From: Spinacia oleracea | Taxonomy: Eukaryota; Streptophyta; Magnoliopsida; Caryophyllales; Amaranthaceae | Assembly: GCF_020520425.1 (NCBI RefSeq) | Contig: NC_079487.1 | Span: 42,477,219-42,541,218, forward strand | Length of the DNA: 64,000 nucleotides | Direction of reading: 5' to 3' | Part shown: piece after piece, positions 1-11,308 of the stretch | Position numbering within the stretch: position 1 is the first letter of the stretch | How the letters are laid out: each line of letters begins with the position of its first letter | Notes under the pieces: model-generated | Databases searched by the model: none | What the model saw: the letters and a program-made list of their open reading frames with translations, nothing else | What the model was told of the DNA's origin: nothing | Made by a program: the position numbers and the translations under genes

Positions 1-762
1 CCCCCAAGTGGAATGTGCCGCATGACTAATCGGCTTCTAGGCTGTAAAGACTGGTGGTTAATTGTGTGGGTGAGCGAGAAGGGGCATTGATTAATTGCAT
101 GAAGGAATTAAAGGAACAACGGAGGAAGTGTATAGGATTTGTTTGCACAATAGATTTAGGTGTTGTCCACTAACTCAATTGACTAGTATGGCCCACATAA
201 TTATAATGAATCGTTAAAATACATTCAATATTAGAAACCATTGATGCTACACGCATAAACACTCGTTATGCGACCGCAATCTGAGAACCAATATAAAGCA
301 TTTATAATATATTTACGCTTTAGGACATGCCTTATTGTGTTTAATAAACTATTAATGTTTATAGTCGTCTATATAACTTGCTCGTCGTCGCATGTGGGTT
401 TTTTAGTCAATGTCTATCATCTGGAATCTCTACTGCAAAACTTTGGTGCATTAGACCAATTACATTCAAATTAATGGTACGCAGATATGGTCTGCGTACC
501 ATCAAATAGTAGTAATAGCACCAAAGAAGAAGCACGAAAGAGTAGCTTAAGGAAGAACTGCTACTCAAACTGTTGTCTGATCTGAGTTTGTGTATAAATT
601 GATCTAAACTACATTCAATATTAGCCTTTCCAGCTTTGTATTTAGCAACAAAATTTGCTATATTAGCAAATTTGAATCACTATATGAAGACAGTTTAGAT
701 CATCTAGATAATATTAGAATCCTTTTGCATCAATTTAACTAATTTAGTCTTTTCCAAGTTAA
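1..762. other. AT-rich stretch without recognisable gene
   Basis: No coding region or named repeat is recognisable. The phrase GACTAGTATGGCC near 182 and a GGTACGCAGA motif near 476 recur around 7840-8090 on the other side of the Copia complex, so this may be leader sequence of a related Copia element. That link is weak and was made by eye. Confidence 0.4.
474..502. repeat. Perfect 12-bp inverted repeat (hairpin)
   Basis: ATGGTACGCAGA at 474-485 is matched by its exact reverse complement at 491-502 with a 5-nt loop. Related words (ACGGTACGCAGACCGT, GGTGCGCATACC) occur near 7993-8060. Function unknown. Confidence 0.7.
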
Positions 763-1437
763 GGAATATGGCTGATTTTTCTACTTAAAAATCTTAGCTT
801 TTTATTGTGTGAATACTTGAAATTATCTATATAAATTATGAGCCTTTAACTCATATTTATAGGCCATGGAATAAGTAATCGAATCCTACTAGGATACGAA
901 TTAATTAAATTAGAATCCTAGTAGAACTCTTATTTAATTAATTTATCTTTTAGGATTAGGAATTTAATCATTAAACAAATCCTATACACTTTAGGTTTCG
1001 TATGTGAACACACACTCTACACGAGCATGACCCGCAAGCGTGCAGGCCATGCCCGCGCACAGCCCACACGGCCGCTCGGCCCACATGAGCTACAAGCCCA
1101 CGCGAGCGCAGCTGCACTGCTCGCAGCTGCGCGCGCTGCCACGACCTGCTGGGCCTGTCCTTGCGTTGGGCCTGGAGTGGCCTTGGCTGTTCGTGTGGCG
1201 TGCTGGCTTGCTGGACGTGGGCCTGGCTTCGTGCTGGGCCTTCGTCTAGCAAGCTCGTCCGATGCTAATTCGTACGATGCGCTTCCGATTAAATTCCCGA
1301 TTCCGGAATTTATTTCCGATACGAACAATATTTAATATTTCCGATTCCGGAATTAATTTCCGTTTCGAACAAATATTTAAAATTTCCATTTCCGGAATTA
1401 TTTTCCGATTCCGATTCCGGCAATATTTCCATTTCCG
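763..1437 (-). mobile_element. Inverted partial Copia LTR
   Basis: This stretch is the reverse complement of about 5580-6284, the middle of the Copia LTR at 5151-6559: same GC-rich island, same iterated TTCCG/CGGAA words, same AT-rich TATA region. About 35 bp of the CGGAA array are missing here. It sits directly before a short direct-orientation LTR end, so the left LTR of this Copia element appears to be internally inverted. Boundaries are by eye, about 5 bp uncertain. Confidence 0.8.
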
Positions 1438-1460
1438 TCATTTCCCCGTGTTGAGTCAAA

Positions 1461-1554
1461 ATTATGCTAAATGATTATGTGTAAATAGTAAGTTTCCTGG
1501 CTTTATGGTTTTTCCGCATGATTTATGTTTATTCATATGTATCATAACCTAACA
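1461..1554 (+). mobile_element. 3' end of Copia 5' LTR (direct orientation)
   Basis: This matches the last ~95 bp of the LTR at 5151-6559 and ends with the same CATAACCTAACA. It is followed at once by RT coding sequence rather than by a primer-binding site, so the leader, gag, protease, integrase and first part of RT are deleted. Confidence 0.8.
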
Positions 1555-3544
1555 GGAGAAAAATTGATTTTCTAGTATTATATGTCGACGACATATTACT
1601 TATCGGAAATGACATTCCTATGTTGAACTCTGTCAAGATTTGGCTTGGGAAATGTTTTTCGATGAAGGATCTAGGAGAAGCACAATACATATTGGGCATC
1701 AAGATTTACAGAGATAGATCTAAAAAGATGATTGGACTTACTCAAAGCACTTTTATCAATAAGGTGCTTGATAGGTTCAAGATGGCAGACTCCAAGCGAG
1801 GCTACCTACCCATGTCTCATGGAATGACTCTAAGCAAGACTCATGCCCAAAAACACTTGATGAGCGTAGATGAATGAATGGGATTCCATATGCATCATTG
1901 ATTGGTTCAATAATGTATGCTATGATATGTACACGCCCGGATGTTGCGTACGCACTCAGTGCTACGAGCAGATACCAGTCAGACCTAGGAGAGGCACATT
2001 AGACTGCTGCCAAGAATATTCTGAAGTACCTGAAAAGGCACAAACATGATTTCCTGGTCTATGGTGGAGATGATGAATTAATTGTTAAAGGCTATACGGA
2101 CGCAAGTTTCCAAACCGAAAAAGATGATTTCAGGTCACAGTCTGGGTTTGTCTTCTGCCTCAACGGAGGAGCAGTAAGCTGGAAAAGTGCTAAGCAAAGC
2201 ACTATTGCGGATTCTACAACTGAAGCGGAGTACATTGCTGCACATGAAGCAGCAAAGGAAGCTATATGGCTAAGGAATTTTATAGGAGAACTTGGTGTAG
2301 TCCCCTCCTTTAAAGGACCAATAGCCCTGTATTGTGATAATAACGGAGCTATTGCACAGGCAAAGGAGCCTAGACACCACCAAAGAGTCAAGCATGTACT
2401 TCGTAGATTTCACCTTCTACGAGAGTTCGATGAAAGAAAAGAAGTCGAGATAAGCAAGATTGGAACTGATGATGATAAGCGTATTTTCCGTCGTTGATAG
2501 AAAACCACCTATGCAAACAATATTTATAAAACCACTTCAACTACCGGCAAGCGGTAAGCAAAGGGATCGTCCCAAAGAAACGGTGAATTATTGAGTTGGA
2601 AGTCAATCTAGTTTGATCAAAGATTTGTTTTGAATTGTCACTTTTTAAGAGTCTAAAAACAAATAAAGAACTATGTAAAATTGAATCAAGAAAGGGAAAC
2701 GTTAGGGAGTCGGGGATAGCCTAGGGAAACCGGGGGAAATCAATTCAACTATTTAGCAATGGTGATCATGCAACGAAATAGTGATTAGGCAAATGGCATC
2801 TAAAGACGAACCCGCCACCTCTCGGATAGGGAACGCTAAGCGTCTAATCCACGGAAGAGCTTTCGCCTAATCCTAGACTAAACTAACTAGCATATAATAG
2901 GTACCGCCATTTGATCAACACAAGATAGGCCCACAATGTCTTGCCAAACCTATCCTATGGTTCCACGGAAATCTAATCGAATAACATTTGCAACTACCAC
3001 TCAACTAGCATGGATTTCCTATCATCAAATCTTATTTAATCACATGAATCAACCAACAATCAATAATCTATTTCCCCTAATTCATCCCTTAGTTTCTCTC
3101 CTTTCCCTAACCTAAAACTACTCACTAATCATCCTAACAATGAAGCTATCCATTAGTTCAAAACTAGCTAACATGAAATTAAAGGAGAAGAAGTAGAGAA
3201 TTGGAAACTCAATTGCACAATCAAATCAAAAACTGAAAATCAAAGTAACAAGCAAAATTGAAATCAAGAACTCAAGGTATTGAGGAATTGCAAAACAATT
3301 ATCAACTAAGCAAGTGCAAGAATTAAAGAACTAAGAATTCAATTGCATAAAGAAGAGAAGAGTTGAAGAAAATTACTGAATTGATGCTTGGAATTAAAGA
3401 GTTTCTCTCTCTAGATTGAAGAACAAAATCACAAAACCTCTAAAATGTATTTCTGAAAATGAAAGCGTAAAATATGAAAGCGTAAATTGAAAATAATCAA
3501 AATCCTATTTATACTAAACCCCAAAAATAAGAGATTTAAACTCG

Positions 3545-4020
3545 AAAACTGAATCCCGCACAGCCGTGCGAACGGGCAGACCCAGGTGCGATCGCATCGG
3601 TGCGATCGTGCTGTGCATCTATGCGAACGGGCCCTGCGACGATTCTTCTCCTTCGTGCCGTGCGAACGTGCCCAACAACCGTGCGATCGCACGGCTGTAA
3701 CTTTGCTAATTCTCATAAAATCCTCATGTGCTCGCACAGGAAATCCGTACGAGCACACGGAAATTCCGTGCGAGCGCACGCTTCTGTGGTGCGAACGAGC
3801 TACATCCCTTGGAGTTCCTGCCTCCTTTTTGCGGATTCGTGCGAACACACACATTTGGGGCACGAGCGCACCCATTGCCTTGGAGTTCCTGCCTCCTTTT
3901 TGCGGATTCGTGCAAACACACACATTCGGGGCACGAGCGCACACACTGCCTTGACTTTGGAGCCAACTTTGTAGATCCGTGTGAGCGCACGTAAATGCCG
4001 TGCGATCGCACTGGACCTGC
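3545..4020. repeat. TGCGAACG / GTGCGATCGCAC word array in solo LTR
   Basis: GTGCGAACG, GTGCGATCG and GAGCGCAC words recur about every 20-40 bp in both orientations, including a perfect 16-bp palindrome at 3679-3694 (CCGTGCGATCGCACGG). The array is upstream of the minus-strand TATA box, that is, in U3. It holds CpG-rich sequence inside an otherwise AT-rich LTR. Confidence 0.75.
3808..3949. repeat. Tandem duplication, 71-bp period
   Basis: Two near-identical 71-bp units starting at CTTGGAGTTCCTGCCTCC lie head to tail at 3808-3878 and 3879-3949 within the CpG-rich array of the solo LTR. Confidence 0.85.
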
Positions 4021-4287
4021 TCGAGAAAATCTCAGCTATTTTTTATCATTTTCAACATTATTACCTGAAAAGCTCAAAGATGGAAAAAGGGAATAAAATT
4101 GCAGCAAAACTATATAAAACTATCAAAAAATCATAATAAAACTCTATAAAATCCTAGCCTAGAGCGACATAAATGCCGCTCATCAGATGACAACATATCA
4201 GATCCATTGACTAAACCTCTGCCGCAGGCGAAGCACAACTCGCACACTGCAGCTACGGGAATCAAGCATATTGGAGAATGGATTTGA

Positions 4288-5139
4288 TGTCCTTGTTTAA
4301 TGCTTAAAAGTTTTAGAGTTTAATACTTTGTAAAACATTATTGGTTAATCATTCACAATAAATGAATATAATTCATTTTCCATTTAATTTGTAGTTTATT
4401 AAATGATGAGTCCTTTCAATTTGACGATATATTCAAGATAGACTGTCAGGACCAGTCCTGTGACTAAGAAATGTCTATCAAGTGAACTTGAATGTCAAAA
4501 GTTGAAAATGGTCCCTGGTCGGAGTTTTCTATAAAGATGGACGCATAGAAAACGTTAGACGACTAGAATGCAAGATGACTAGTAGTTCTGTTTCTTGAAC
4601 TATGTGGACAAGGCAATGTCTCAATCATTTGCATAGATACTTACTTTGGGAAGACTAGTATCGGACAGACCTATGAAACTTTACTGTAAGAGATGAAAAT
4701 CTGTCATAAGTAAATTTCATTAAAATTATTAGACACTAAATCCTCAATACCTGAGTGATTTGAGATTACTTGTTTGAGAACTGGTTACTTTGACGTTGAC
4801 CAACCGTCGCAACGTAAAAGGAGGCTATAAAGGCAACGCTCAGGTGATCACCTATCAAACGAAGTCTATTCTCAAGATCGCAAGATTGGGATTGTCCTCC
4901 CATAAATCGGGATGAGATGCTTAAAAGTTGTACAAGGCCACTCGGAGAGCTAGAAACTGTAAAATGCATTGCCGTGCTCGGATGAATCATAGGCTATAAT
5001 TATCTCTTTATTTGATCAGTTGAACTCTCAAACCGAGAAACACCTCTGGACATAATAAGGATGACAACTCTTACCTTATGTTCAAAAGCAAGCATCGAGC
5101 GACAAAGGAATTAGGAAATGCACACTTGTCCCTAAGGAC
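4288..5139. other. 3' noncoding region of Copia element
   Basis: No open coding region is seen between the Copia stop codon and the polypurine tract. It is AT-rich and shows no internal repeats by eye. Position between RNase H and the 3' LTR identifies it as the element's 3' untranslated region. Confidence 0.6.
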
Positions 5140-5150
5140 AAGTGGGGGAC
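5140..5150 (+). promoter_or_regulatory. Polypurine tract of Copia element
   Basis: AAGTGGGGGAC ends directly before the LTR start TGAAGGAAAT at 5151. This is the expected position of the plus-strand primer site. Confidence 0.75.
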
Positions 5151-5469
5151 TGAAGGAAATAATGCCCTTGGTCCAAGTATGCATATAATATTAAGTCTAA
5201 TAAATGCGGTTCAGTATTAATTAACAAGTTAATAATTCAGTGAGATCAAGTGAGCTGAATGCCTAGCTAGAGGTCGCTTCAGTTCAAGTGGAATTAATGA
5301 TATTAATCCACAGCTTACTCTTGACTGAACCCGTAGGGTCACACAAATAGTACGTAAACGGATCAAGTATTTAATGGAATTAAATACTCCATCTATGGAT
5401 ATTCGGAATCGACGGATTTTGGTTCTAGTGGGAGCTGAGATCGTTAAAGGCAAGAAATGAATACTCCGG

Positions 5470-5765
5470 AAACGATGATATTGCCGGAAACGGAAATATG
5501 GATCGTATCGGAAATATAAATATTATCCAAGTCGTAGATGTTGCCGGAAACGGAAACATGGTACGTATCGGAAAATATTATCGGAAATGGAAATATTGCC
5601 GGAATCGGAAATATTGTCAGAATCGGAAATATTATCGGAATCGGAAAATAATTCCGGAAACGGAAATTTTAAATATTTGTTCGAAACGGAAATTAATTCC
5701 GGAATCGGAAATATTAAATATTGTTCGTATCGGAAATAAATTCCGGAATCGGGAATTTAATCGGA
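5470..5765 (+). repeat. CGGAAA word array in Copia LTR U3
   Basis: CGGAAA and its variants (CGGAAT, and TTCCGG where it is palindromic as TTCCGGAA) recur some two dozen times with 10-20 bp spacing, interleaved with TATT/AATATT. It is also present at 16525-16860 and inverted at 1260-1437. It lies upstream of the TATA box and may be a binding-site cluster (inference). Confidence 0.8.
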
Positions 5766-6187
5766 AGCGCATCGTACGAATTAGCATCGGACGAGCTTGC
5801 TAGACGAAGGCCCAGCACGAAGCCAGGCCCACGTCCAGCAAGCCAGCGCGCCACACGAACAGCCAAGGCCACGCCAGGCCCAACGCAAGGACAGGCCCAG
5901 CAGGTCGTGGCAGCGGGCGCAGCTGCGAGCAGTGCAGCTGCGCTCGTGTGGGCTTGTAGCTCACGTGGGCCGAGCGGCCGTGTTGGCTGTGCGCGGGCAT
6001 GGCCTGCACGCTTGCGGGTCATGCTCGTGTAGAGTTTGTGTTCACATACGAAACCTAAAGTGTATAGGATTTGTTTAATGATTAAATTCCTAATCCTAAA
6101 AGATAAATTAATTAAATAAGAGTTCTACTAGGATTCTAATTTAATTAATTCGTATCCTAGTAGGATTCGATTACTTATTCCATGGCC

Positions 6188-6195
6188 TATAAATA
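6188..6195 (+). promoter_or_regulatory. TATA box of Copia LTR
   Basis: TATAAATA occurs in the AT-rich part of the LTR downstream of the GC island; the homologous box in the second LTR is at 17231-17238. Confidence 0.65.
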
Positions 6196-6559
6196 TGAGT
6201 TAAAGGCTCATAATTTATATAGATAATTTCAAGTATTCACACAATAAAAAGCTAAGATTTTTAAGTAGAAAAATCAGCCATATTCCTGCCCTATTAGCTG
6301 AAAATATATAGTACCTTAAGGGCGATTCTAGTTGGTCAATCTTAAGGCGGATCCGGACGTGCTGTGGACTATCTATGGAGGGACTACACTTGGAGTCCTA
6401 AAGACTTATTCTTGTTCGGTGCGGGCGCAGCTAGGGAGGGCACGCTACAAAGTGTATGCATCTGAATTATGCTAAATGATTATGTGTAAATAATATGTTT
6501 CCTGACTTTATGGTTTTTCCGCATGATTTATGTTTATTCATATGTATCATAACCTAACA

Positions 6560-7119
6560 CTCTTGAATTTCTCAAGCATTTCCATAACTTCACTGAATGT
6601 GTTCTCTTTCTGATTAAAGAGATAGTGCATCTTAAACCCCTCATAATCCCTATGAAGAGAGTTTAGCACAAGGGCTATAGCTATTGGCTCTTTGACGGAA
6701 CCACCAAATCTCTCAATTGTGAAGAACAATCCAATCATCATATTCACATGAGACCGAATTGGTGTGTTATAGTCCATCTTAGTCTTGTAAATGCGCTTTT
6801 GTGCCTCTAGAAGCTCAACTTCCAGACACGATTCATGTGGGGTAATGAGTTTGAGATTGCTCATTGAATTAGCCAATTCATCAACCCCGTTGCCAACAAT
6901 TTGGCCATTGGGTTGATACCTCACACGCCATCTATCCCTTAGATGACTTAGGAGTGCATGAGGCTCATAGGTAATGAACCTCCCTCTCCAATTTCCAGGG
7001 ACAAATTTTAGGATAAGTTCCGAGACAAGGTATTTGTGAAGTGCCCATCTTCTATACCTTTCTGGAGTCATACCCCTCGCATAATAGCTAGGGAAAGGTT
7101 GCTTGATAACATAGCTCAT
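6560..7119 (-). pseudogene. Ty1/Copia gag fragment (minus strand)
   Basis: On the minus strand an ATG at 7117-7119 opens a frame of about 185 codons that runs to the junction with the inserted LTR at 6559/6560. Residues such as SVKEPIAIALVLNSLHRDYE and FNQKENTFSEVMEMLEKFKS match the UBN2-type gag of plant Copia elements (RNA-binding capsid protein). The zinc knuckle and pol are absent because the other Copia element is inserted here. It belongs with the minus-strand LTR at 9730-10701. The 3' part would lie left of the insertion and is not recognised in this window. Confidence 0.75.
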
Positions 7120-9715
7120 GTCGTTAGCATTTAAAACTTCGATAAGTTTCCCTTCCCATTAAAGAAGGTTAGTCAAGTTAATTTAACTCGACATCCATAA
7201 TTTCTGATGCTTTGATTGTTGTTTCAGAAATTCTACAATTGAAAATAATTTGCAATAAATAACCATTCATAATCCTTTAATAACTTTGAAATAAAAGCAA
7301 CCATTCAATCATTAAAGCTATTAATCAATCATTCAATCATTCAATCATTCATGCAAAATAAAACATGGTCCATAATGAATGAAACGATTCCAAGACCCTA
7401 AAAGTCCTAAATTCTTAAGCATGCTTTGGCTTGTCTTAAGTCTTTTAAGATTCTAGGTAAGCAAAAACCAATTGTTAGTAATCTCCAAATTACTCTTGTT
7501 TAATAAATTAATACCATAATTTATCCCATTGCCACAACATATGCCAATGTTGTTTGAGTCAAAACCACAATCAACGTGTTCCTTTGGGATACCTTACCAT
7601 CTAAGTATACTAAAATAGCACCTCGCTTTGGCAGAAACCTAGCATCTTATGTCCTTAGATTTTTGTAAGTGCTTGATTTGGAAGGCAATTATAAACTCAA
7701 TATTACTTTGGACCTAGTTGTTTCTATGTTGGTTTGATTACTTAGTGAACTAAATCTTAATCAAACATACAAACGAAATTCATGCATAATATACATTCAT
7801 TCAATATATATAAGTGCATAAATAACTTTGGTGAACTAGTATGGCCCAAAACTTGGTCTTGAAGCATCCAATCTTCCCTTCACCTTGTTATCTTGGCATC
7901 GTCTTGAACTCCATTCAAAAGCTAGCTTAAAATTTTAAATAATCTAGAAGAACTTGAAATAATAATAACCTAATTATTACATCAAAACTTCAATGGTGCG
8001 CATACCATATTTAAAACTTTACATTCAAAGATAAAACGGTACGCAGACCGTATTTAACTATCCTAGATTGGCCATACTAGTCACCTTCAACACCTGCAAT
8101 ACATAAAATAATATATATGCATTCATCCATTCGTGTCCTAAAACGAATGGCCCAAGTAAATATGCAAGTATTTACATGATTTAATAAAAATCACGTTCAT
8201 GTAAACGCGTCCTAAAAGGATTAATCAATTCCGAATTATTAATCCTTAAAATTATTCTAATCAAAAAATAATTTAATTAAATTAAAGGTGCTCCACGAAA
8301 AATAATTAAAAATAATTATTTTAAATAATTTCATTTAAGCGGCTCCCACTTAAACCAATATTTAATTTGGAACTTTAATTTTAAATATTTAAATTCACGG
8401 CCTGGCCCAAGTCAAATAAAATAAAATAATCAAAAAGTCCACCGTTAGCCCCTTCGTGCAAAAATAAGTCCAAAGCCCCAAAATTGGGCTTTGTAATAAA
8501 ACAAAGCAAAAACTGCACAATCATGTGCATCGTGGGCTAGGCGAGTGCCCAGCCCATCGACGCGCATTGCCATCGTAGCATCGCACCCACGCGAGGGCGC
8601 AAGGCCCAGCGCGCAGGCACGACGCATCGCAGCGCACAGGCATTCGCGCCCATGCCGTTGTTGCTGCTCTCGTCGCTGCTCGATGCCTTGGCCCAGCTGC
8701 TGCTGGCCTTGGTGTGTGGCGTGCCGCGTGCCCGCCCGAGGGCTTCGCTCAGCTCTGCGCGCACCCACTGCCTTGTCGCAGTAAGCAGACATCGCACACA
8801 AGGCCAGCACCCATGTTGCCTTCGTGTGCGTGCCTCCCCTTTCGTCTCGCACGGGCATCAGCCCTTGCTTCATGCAAGTGGCTTGTTGTCCGATCAAAAA
8901 AAAAATAATTTTTTAATATCCGAAACGAAAATTGCTCGAAAATTATTTTTAATAATATTAACAAAATTAATCGTTTTAATTACGAAAAATAATGTATTGG
9001 GTGATTTTATTAAATTTCAAACAATCCAATTCGTGAAATTTATAAATCTTGGCTAACATATATTCAAATTTAACGTATGATTAACATCAACAAAAATTTG
9101 AATGATTTTGATAATTCAATCCAAAACTTTAAATCGTTCTAAACATTTAAAATTAGATTTTTATCAAATTTGGTTTAGGTGATCGATTAAAATTAACGAA
9201 TCCAATCAACATTTTAATCCATGAATTTTTAAATCAGCCATTTAAACATGAAATCATATCCCCCTTCTCACCTAAATAAATTTTCAGATCTAACCAATTA
9301 ATATAATTAATTTTCGATCCAAAATTCATTAAATTAGGTAAAAATAAAATTAGGGTTCATAGTTAATATTCATGAACGAAAAAATTTCCATAAGTTTATA
9401 ATATACCCAAGAACAGTAAGGAAAAATATCAATTAATTCCGAGTTCATTAGGTCGATCAATTAATTGAAAAAGTTTCCAAATTTAACGATTTAATTAATT
9501 AATTAACAAAAACGCCGAAAAGCTCGAACTTCGGGGAATGTTTTTGAGATTCTTTTCACATGAGTTGATCTTAAAACGCCGTTTTTAATCAGATTTATTT
9601 CTACGACTTATCCAATAATCCAGAAAGAATTCGAAAATTCACGAAAAAATTCAGAAAAATTCGACAATAATCACAAACATATAAAACATGCCAATAAGTA
9701 CTTTGAATACATGTT
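7120..9715 (-). other. Long leader of minus-strand Copia element
   Basis: AT-rich sequence without a coding region lies between the primer-binding site and gag. It contains short iterated words (TCAATCATTCAATCATTCA near 7310-7350), a GC-rich island at 8520-8880 similar in style to the LTR islands, and the motif pair GGTGCGCATACC / ACGGTACGCAGACCGT at 7993-8055. 2.6 kb is long for a Copia leader, so an additional decayed insertion is possible. Confidence 0.5.
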
Positions 9716-9729
9716 GCTCATGATTCCAC
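9716..9729 (-). promoter_or_regulatory. Primer-binding site of minus-strand Copia element
   Basis: Read on the minus strand it is GTGGAATCATGAGC, directly after the LTR end CCCCTACA. It resembles the TGGTATCAGAGC initiator-tRNA-Met site usual for plant Copia elements and the GTGGTATCACGAGCC at 17592. Confidence 0.7.
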
Positions 9730-10701
9730 TGTAGGGGTTCATAGTTAAATACATAACATGACAGCGGAATAAACCCAAAGTCAAGAAGCATGTATAAAGT
9801 ACAGATCAAGCAATACTTACGTTTGTAGCGTGTTTTCCCTAGTTCAATGTATCACGAACACGAACAAGAACTCTAGATGTCGTTCCTCTACTTGGTTCAC
9901 CAGCACGTTCAGATCCGTCCTGAGATCGATGGCTTAGAAGTCACTCAAGATAGTTTGCTTTAGGGAAGAACAATTCTAATGGAGGCACAGAGAGAGTTTA
10001 GGGTTTTTCTTGCCTTAGGTTAGAATCTGATTAGGGTAGTGTGTAGAAAATAACTTGTGTTGGATTAATGTTATAACCCTTAGGTTATAACACTATCAGG
10101 CAAAGGCAAAAGGGCCAAGAACCAGGCGGCAATCACCCGCGCAATCCCACACGCACAACCACACAGGCGCTGGGCCTTGGGCCGCGCTGTGTGCGCTGCT
10201 GCTGCTGCTCCGTGCACGCGTGTTAGCTCGCTGCTGCGCCTAGTAAGCCTTGCGCACCTTGGCTCGTTGATCCGGCAGCGTTGCCTTCTCGTATTTGCGT
10301 CCAATGCCTTACGGCGATTATTTACCGTATAGTACTTGACGATCCAAAGTCGAACTATACGGTTATTCGTTTTGCCTAGATTACGAATATACGCAATACG
10401 CTATACGATTCCGATCAAACGTCATATCGTATATTTATGTTTTCCGAGATATTTTCCCGAAACGCTATTAAATGAATTTCCGATTCATTTAATCTGGCGA
10501 TCTGTTGCATGCTAATGGTGTGACCTTATAGGTTCAATCAAGTGTAAGCTGTGAGCCTAATATAGATTAGAACTCACTGATCGGAAGCATTGCTCCAGCC
10601 AGCTGTTCCGATCACTTGATCTCACTGAATTAATTGTTCGTAATTAATCTGAACCTTGGTATTAGACTAATGCACATTGGGTGAAGGACATATTTCCTTC
10701 A
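9730..10701 (-). mobile_element. Copia 5' LTR (972 bp, minus strand)
   Basis: On the minus strand it begins TGAAGGAAATATGTCCTTC at 10701 and ends in ACA at 9730, followed by the primer-binding site. The start is related to the LTRs at 5151 and 16212 (TGAAGGAAATAATGCCCTTG), so this is a sister family. It has its own GC island at about 10090-10290. To the right it abuts gag of yet another Copia element. Confidence 0.8.
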
Positions 10702-11308
10702 AGGTTAGCAGTAGAAGAGGATTGATCATGAGATTTCCCTTTGGTTTGGATGTGATTCTGCTCTTTTATCTCGATCCTAGAAACCAACTTTTGGAGGGTG
10801 AAATCCTTCTGTCTATGTTTCATGGAGTGAATATAATTCTGCTAGGAAGGAGGTAGGTTTTCAAGAAGACAATTAGCTTGAAACTGATCACAAATCTTCA
10901 TTCCTTCAGCAATAATATCAGCACATAGATTCTCATACTCATGCACTTGATTCAAAATATGCTTATCATCAGTCATACAAAAATTTAACCAACAAGAACA
11001 AGCATACTTCTTAGTCCCAAAATCATCAGTACCATACTTAGACTTCAAAGAATCCCAAATATCTTTTGCATTCTTTGACTTACTATGAATCATGTAAAGG
11101 GAAGTAGTCATGTAATGCAACAACATACAGTCTTATTATCCTTATCAAAATCCCTAATAGAATTAACAGGAGGTACATCAACAAGAAGAGTATAATCTAC
11201 CCCAATCCGACCTAAGAAAATTTTCATTTTATCAGACCACATCCTATAGTTTTTCCCATCAAAATGTTGCATTTTCGACATATCAGGAATAAAAGCATGG
11301 GAAAGCAA
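10702..11308 (-). pseudogene. Ty1/Copia gag remnant with frameshifts
   Basis: The minus-strand frame from 11308 contains FDGKNYRMWSDKMKIFLG (DUF4219-like N-terminus of Copia gag). A frameshift near 11110-11126 moves the rest into another frame with KDIWDSLKSKYGTDDFGTKK and HEYENLCADIIAEGMKICDQ, typical of the UBN2 gag family. A further shift follows near 10842. The region ends at the LTR inserted at 10701. It encodes a broken capsid protein. Confidence 0.85.

Larger units (their letters stand above)
2473..4185 (-). mobile_element. Solo LTR (1713 bp) inserted in Copia RNase H
   Basis: It begins TGATAAGCG and ends GCTCATCA (TG...CA ends) and is flanked on both sides by GATGA (2468-2472 and 4186-4190), a 5-bp target duplication that exactly interrupts Copia coding sequence. 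No coding sequence lies inside. A TATAAATA on the minus strand (3506-3513) suggests minus orientation. The superfamily is not identified; a 5-bp duplication with TG...CA ends is the LTR-retrotransposon signature, and lack of an internal region implies LTR-LTR recombination. Confidence 0.85.
1558..4287 (+). pseudogene. Ty1/Copia RT-RNase H remnant, split by a solo LTR
   Basis: The frame from 1559 starts within reverse transcriptase at the LYVDDILLIG catalytic motif and runs as MLNSVKIWLGKCFSMKDLGEA to about 1876. It then breaks by frameshift and stop. In shifted frames the conserved tail follows: SLIGSIMYAMICTRPDVAYA, TDASFQ, STTEAEYIAA (RNase H) and LYCDNNGAIAQA. An LTR insertion at 2473-4185 splits the last part; coding resumes at 4191 with DPLTKPLPQAKHNSHTA and stops at 4285-4287. 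This is the 3' third of a Copia polyprotein. The frameshift and missing 5' half mean it cannot make an active enzyme. The matching 3' LTR begins at 5151. Confidence 0.9.
5151..6559 (+). mobile_element. Copia 3' LTR (1409 bp)
   Basis: It starts TGAAGGAAATAATGCCCTTG and ends CATAACCTAACA. It is shared with the LTR at 16212-17591 and partly with the inverted fragment at 763-1437. Order inside: AT-rich start, an array of CGGAAA words (5470-5765), a GC-rich island (about 5785-6030), AT-rich sequence, TATAAATA at 6188-6195, then R/U5. The sequence after 6559 is minus-strand gag of another Copia element, which is therefore the insertion target. Confidence 0.85.

Noticed and set aside
1017-1335. Overlapping ~100-codon frames on both strands in the LTR GC island
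   Set aside because: They are Ala/Arg/Cys-rich, open in many frames at once, and recur only where the LTR GC island recurs (also 5714-6032). This is composition, not a gene.
8445-8897. 150-codon minus-strand frame in a GC-rich island
   Set aside because: Low-complexity composition with several overlapping frames, no family resemblance, inside a retroelement leader.
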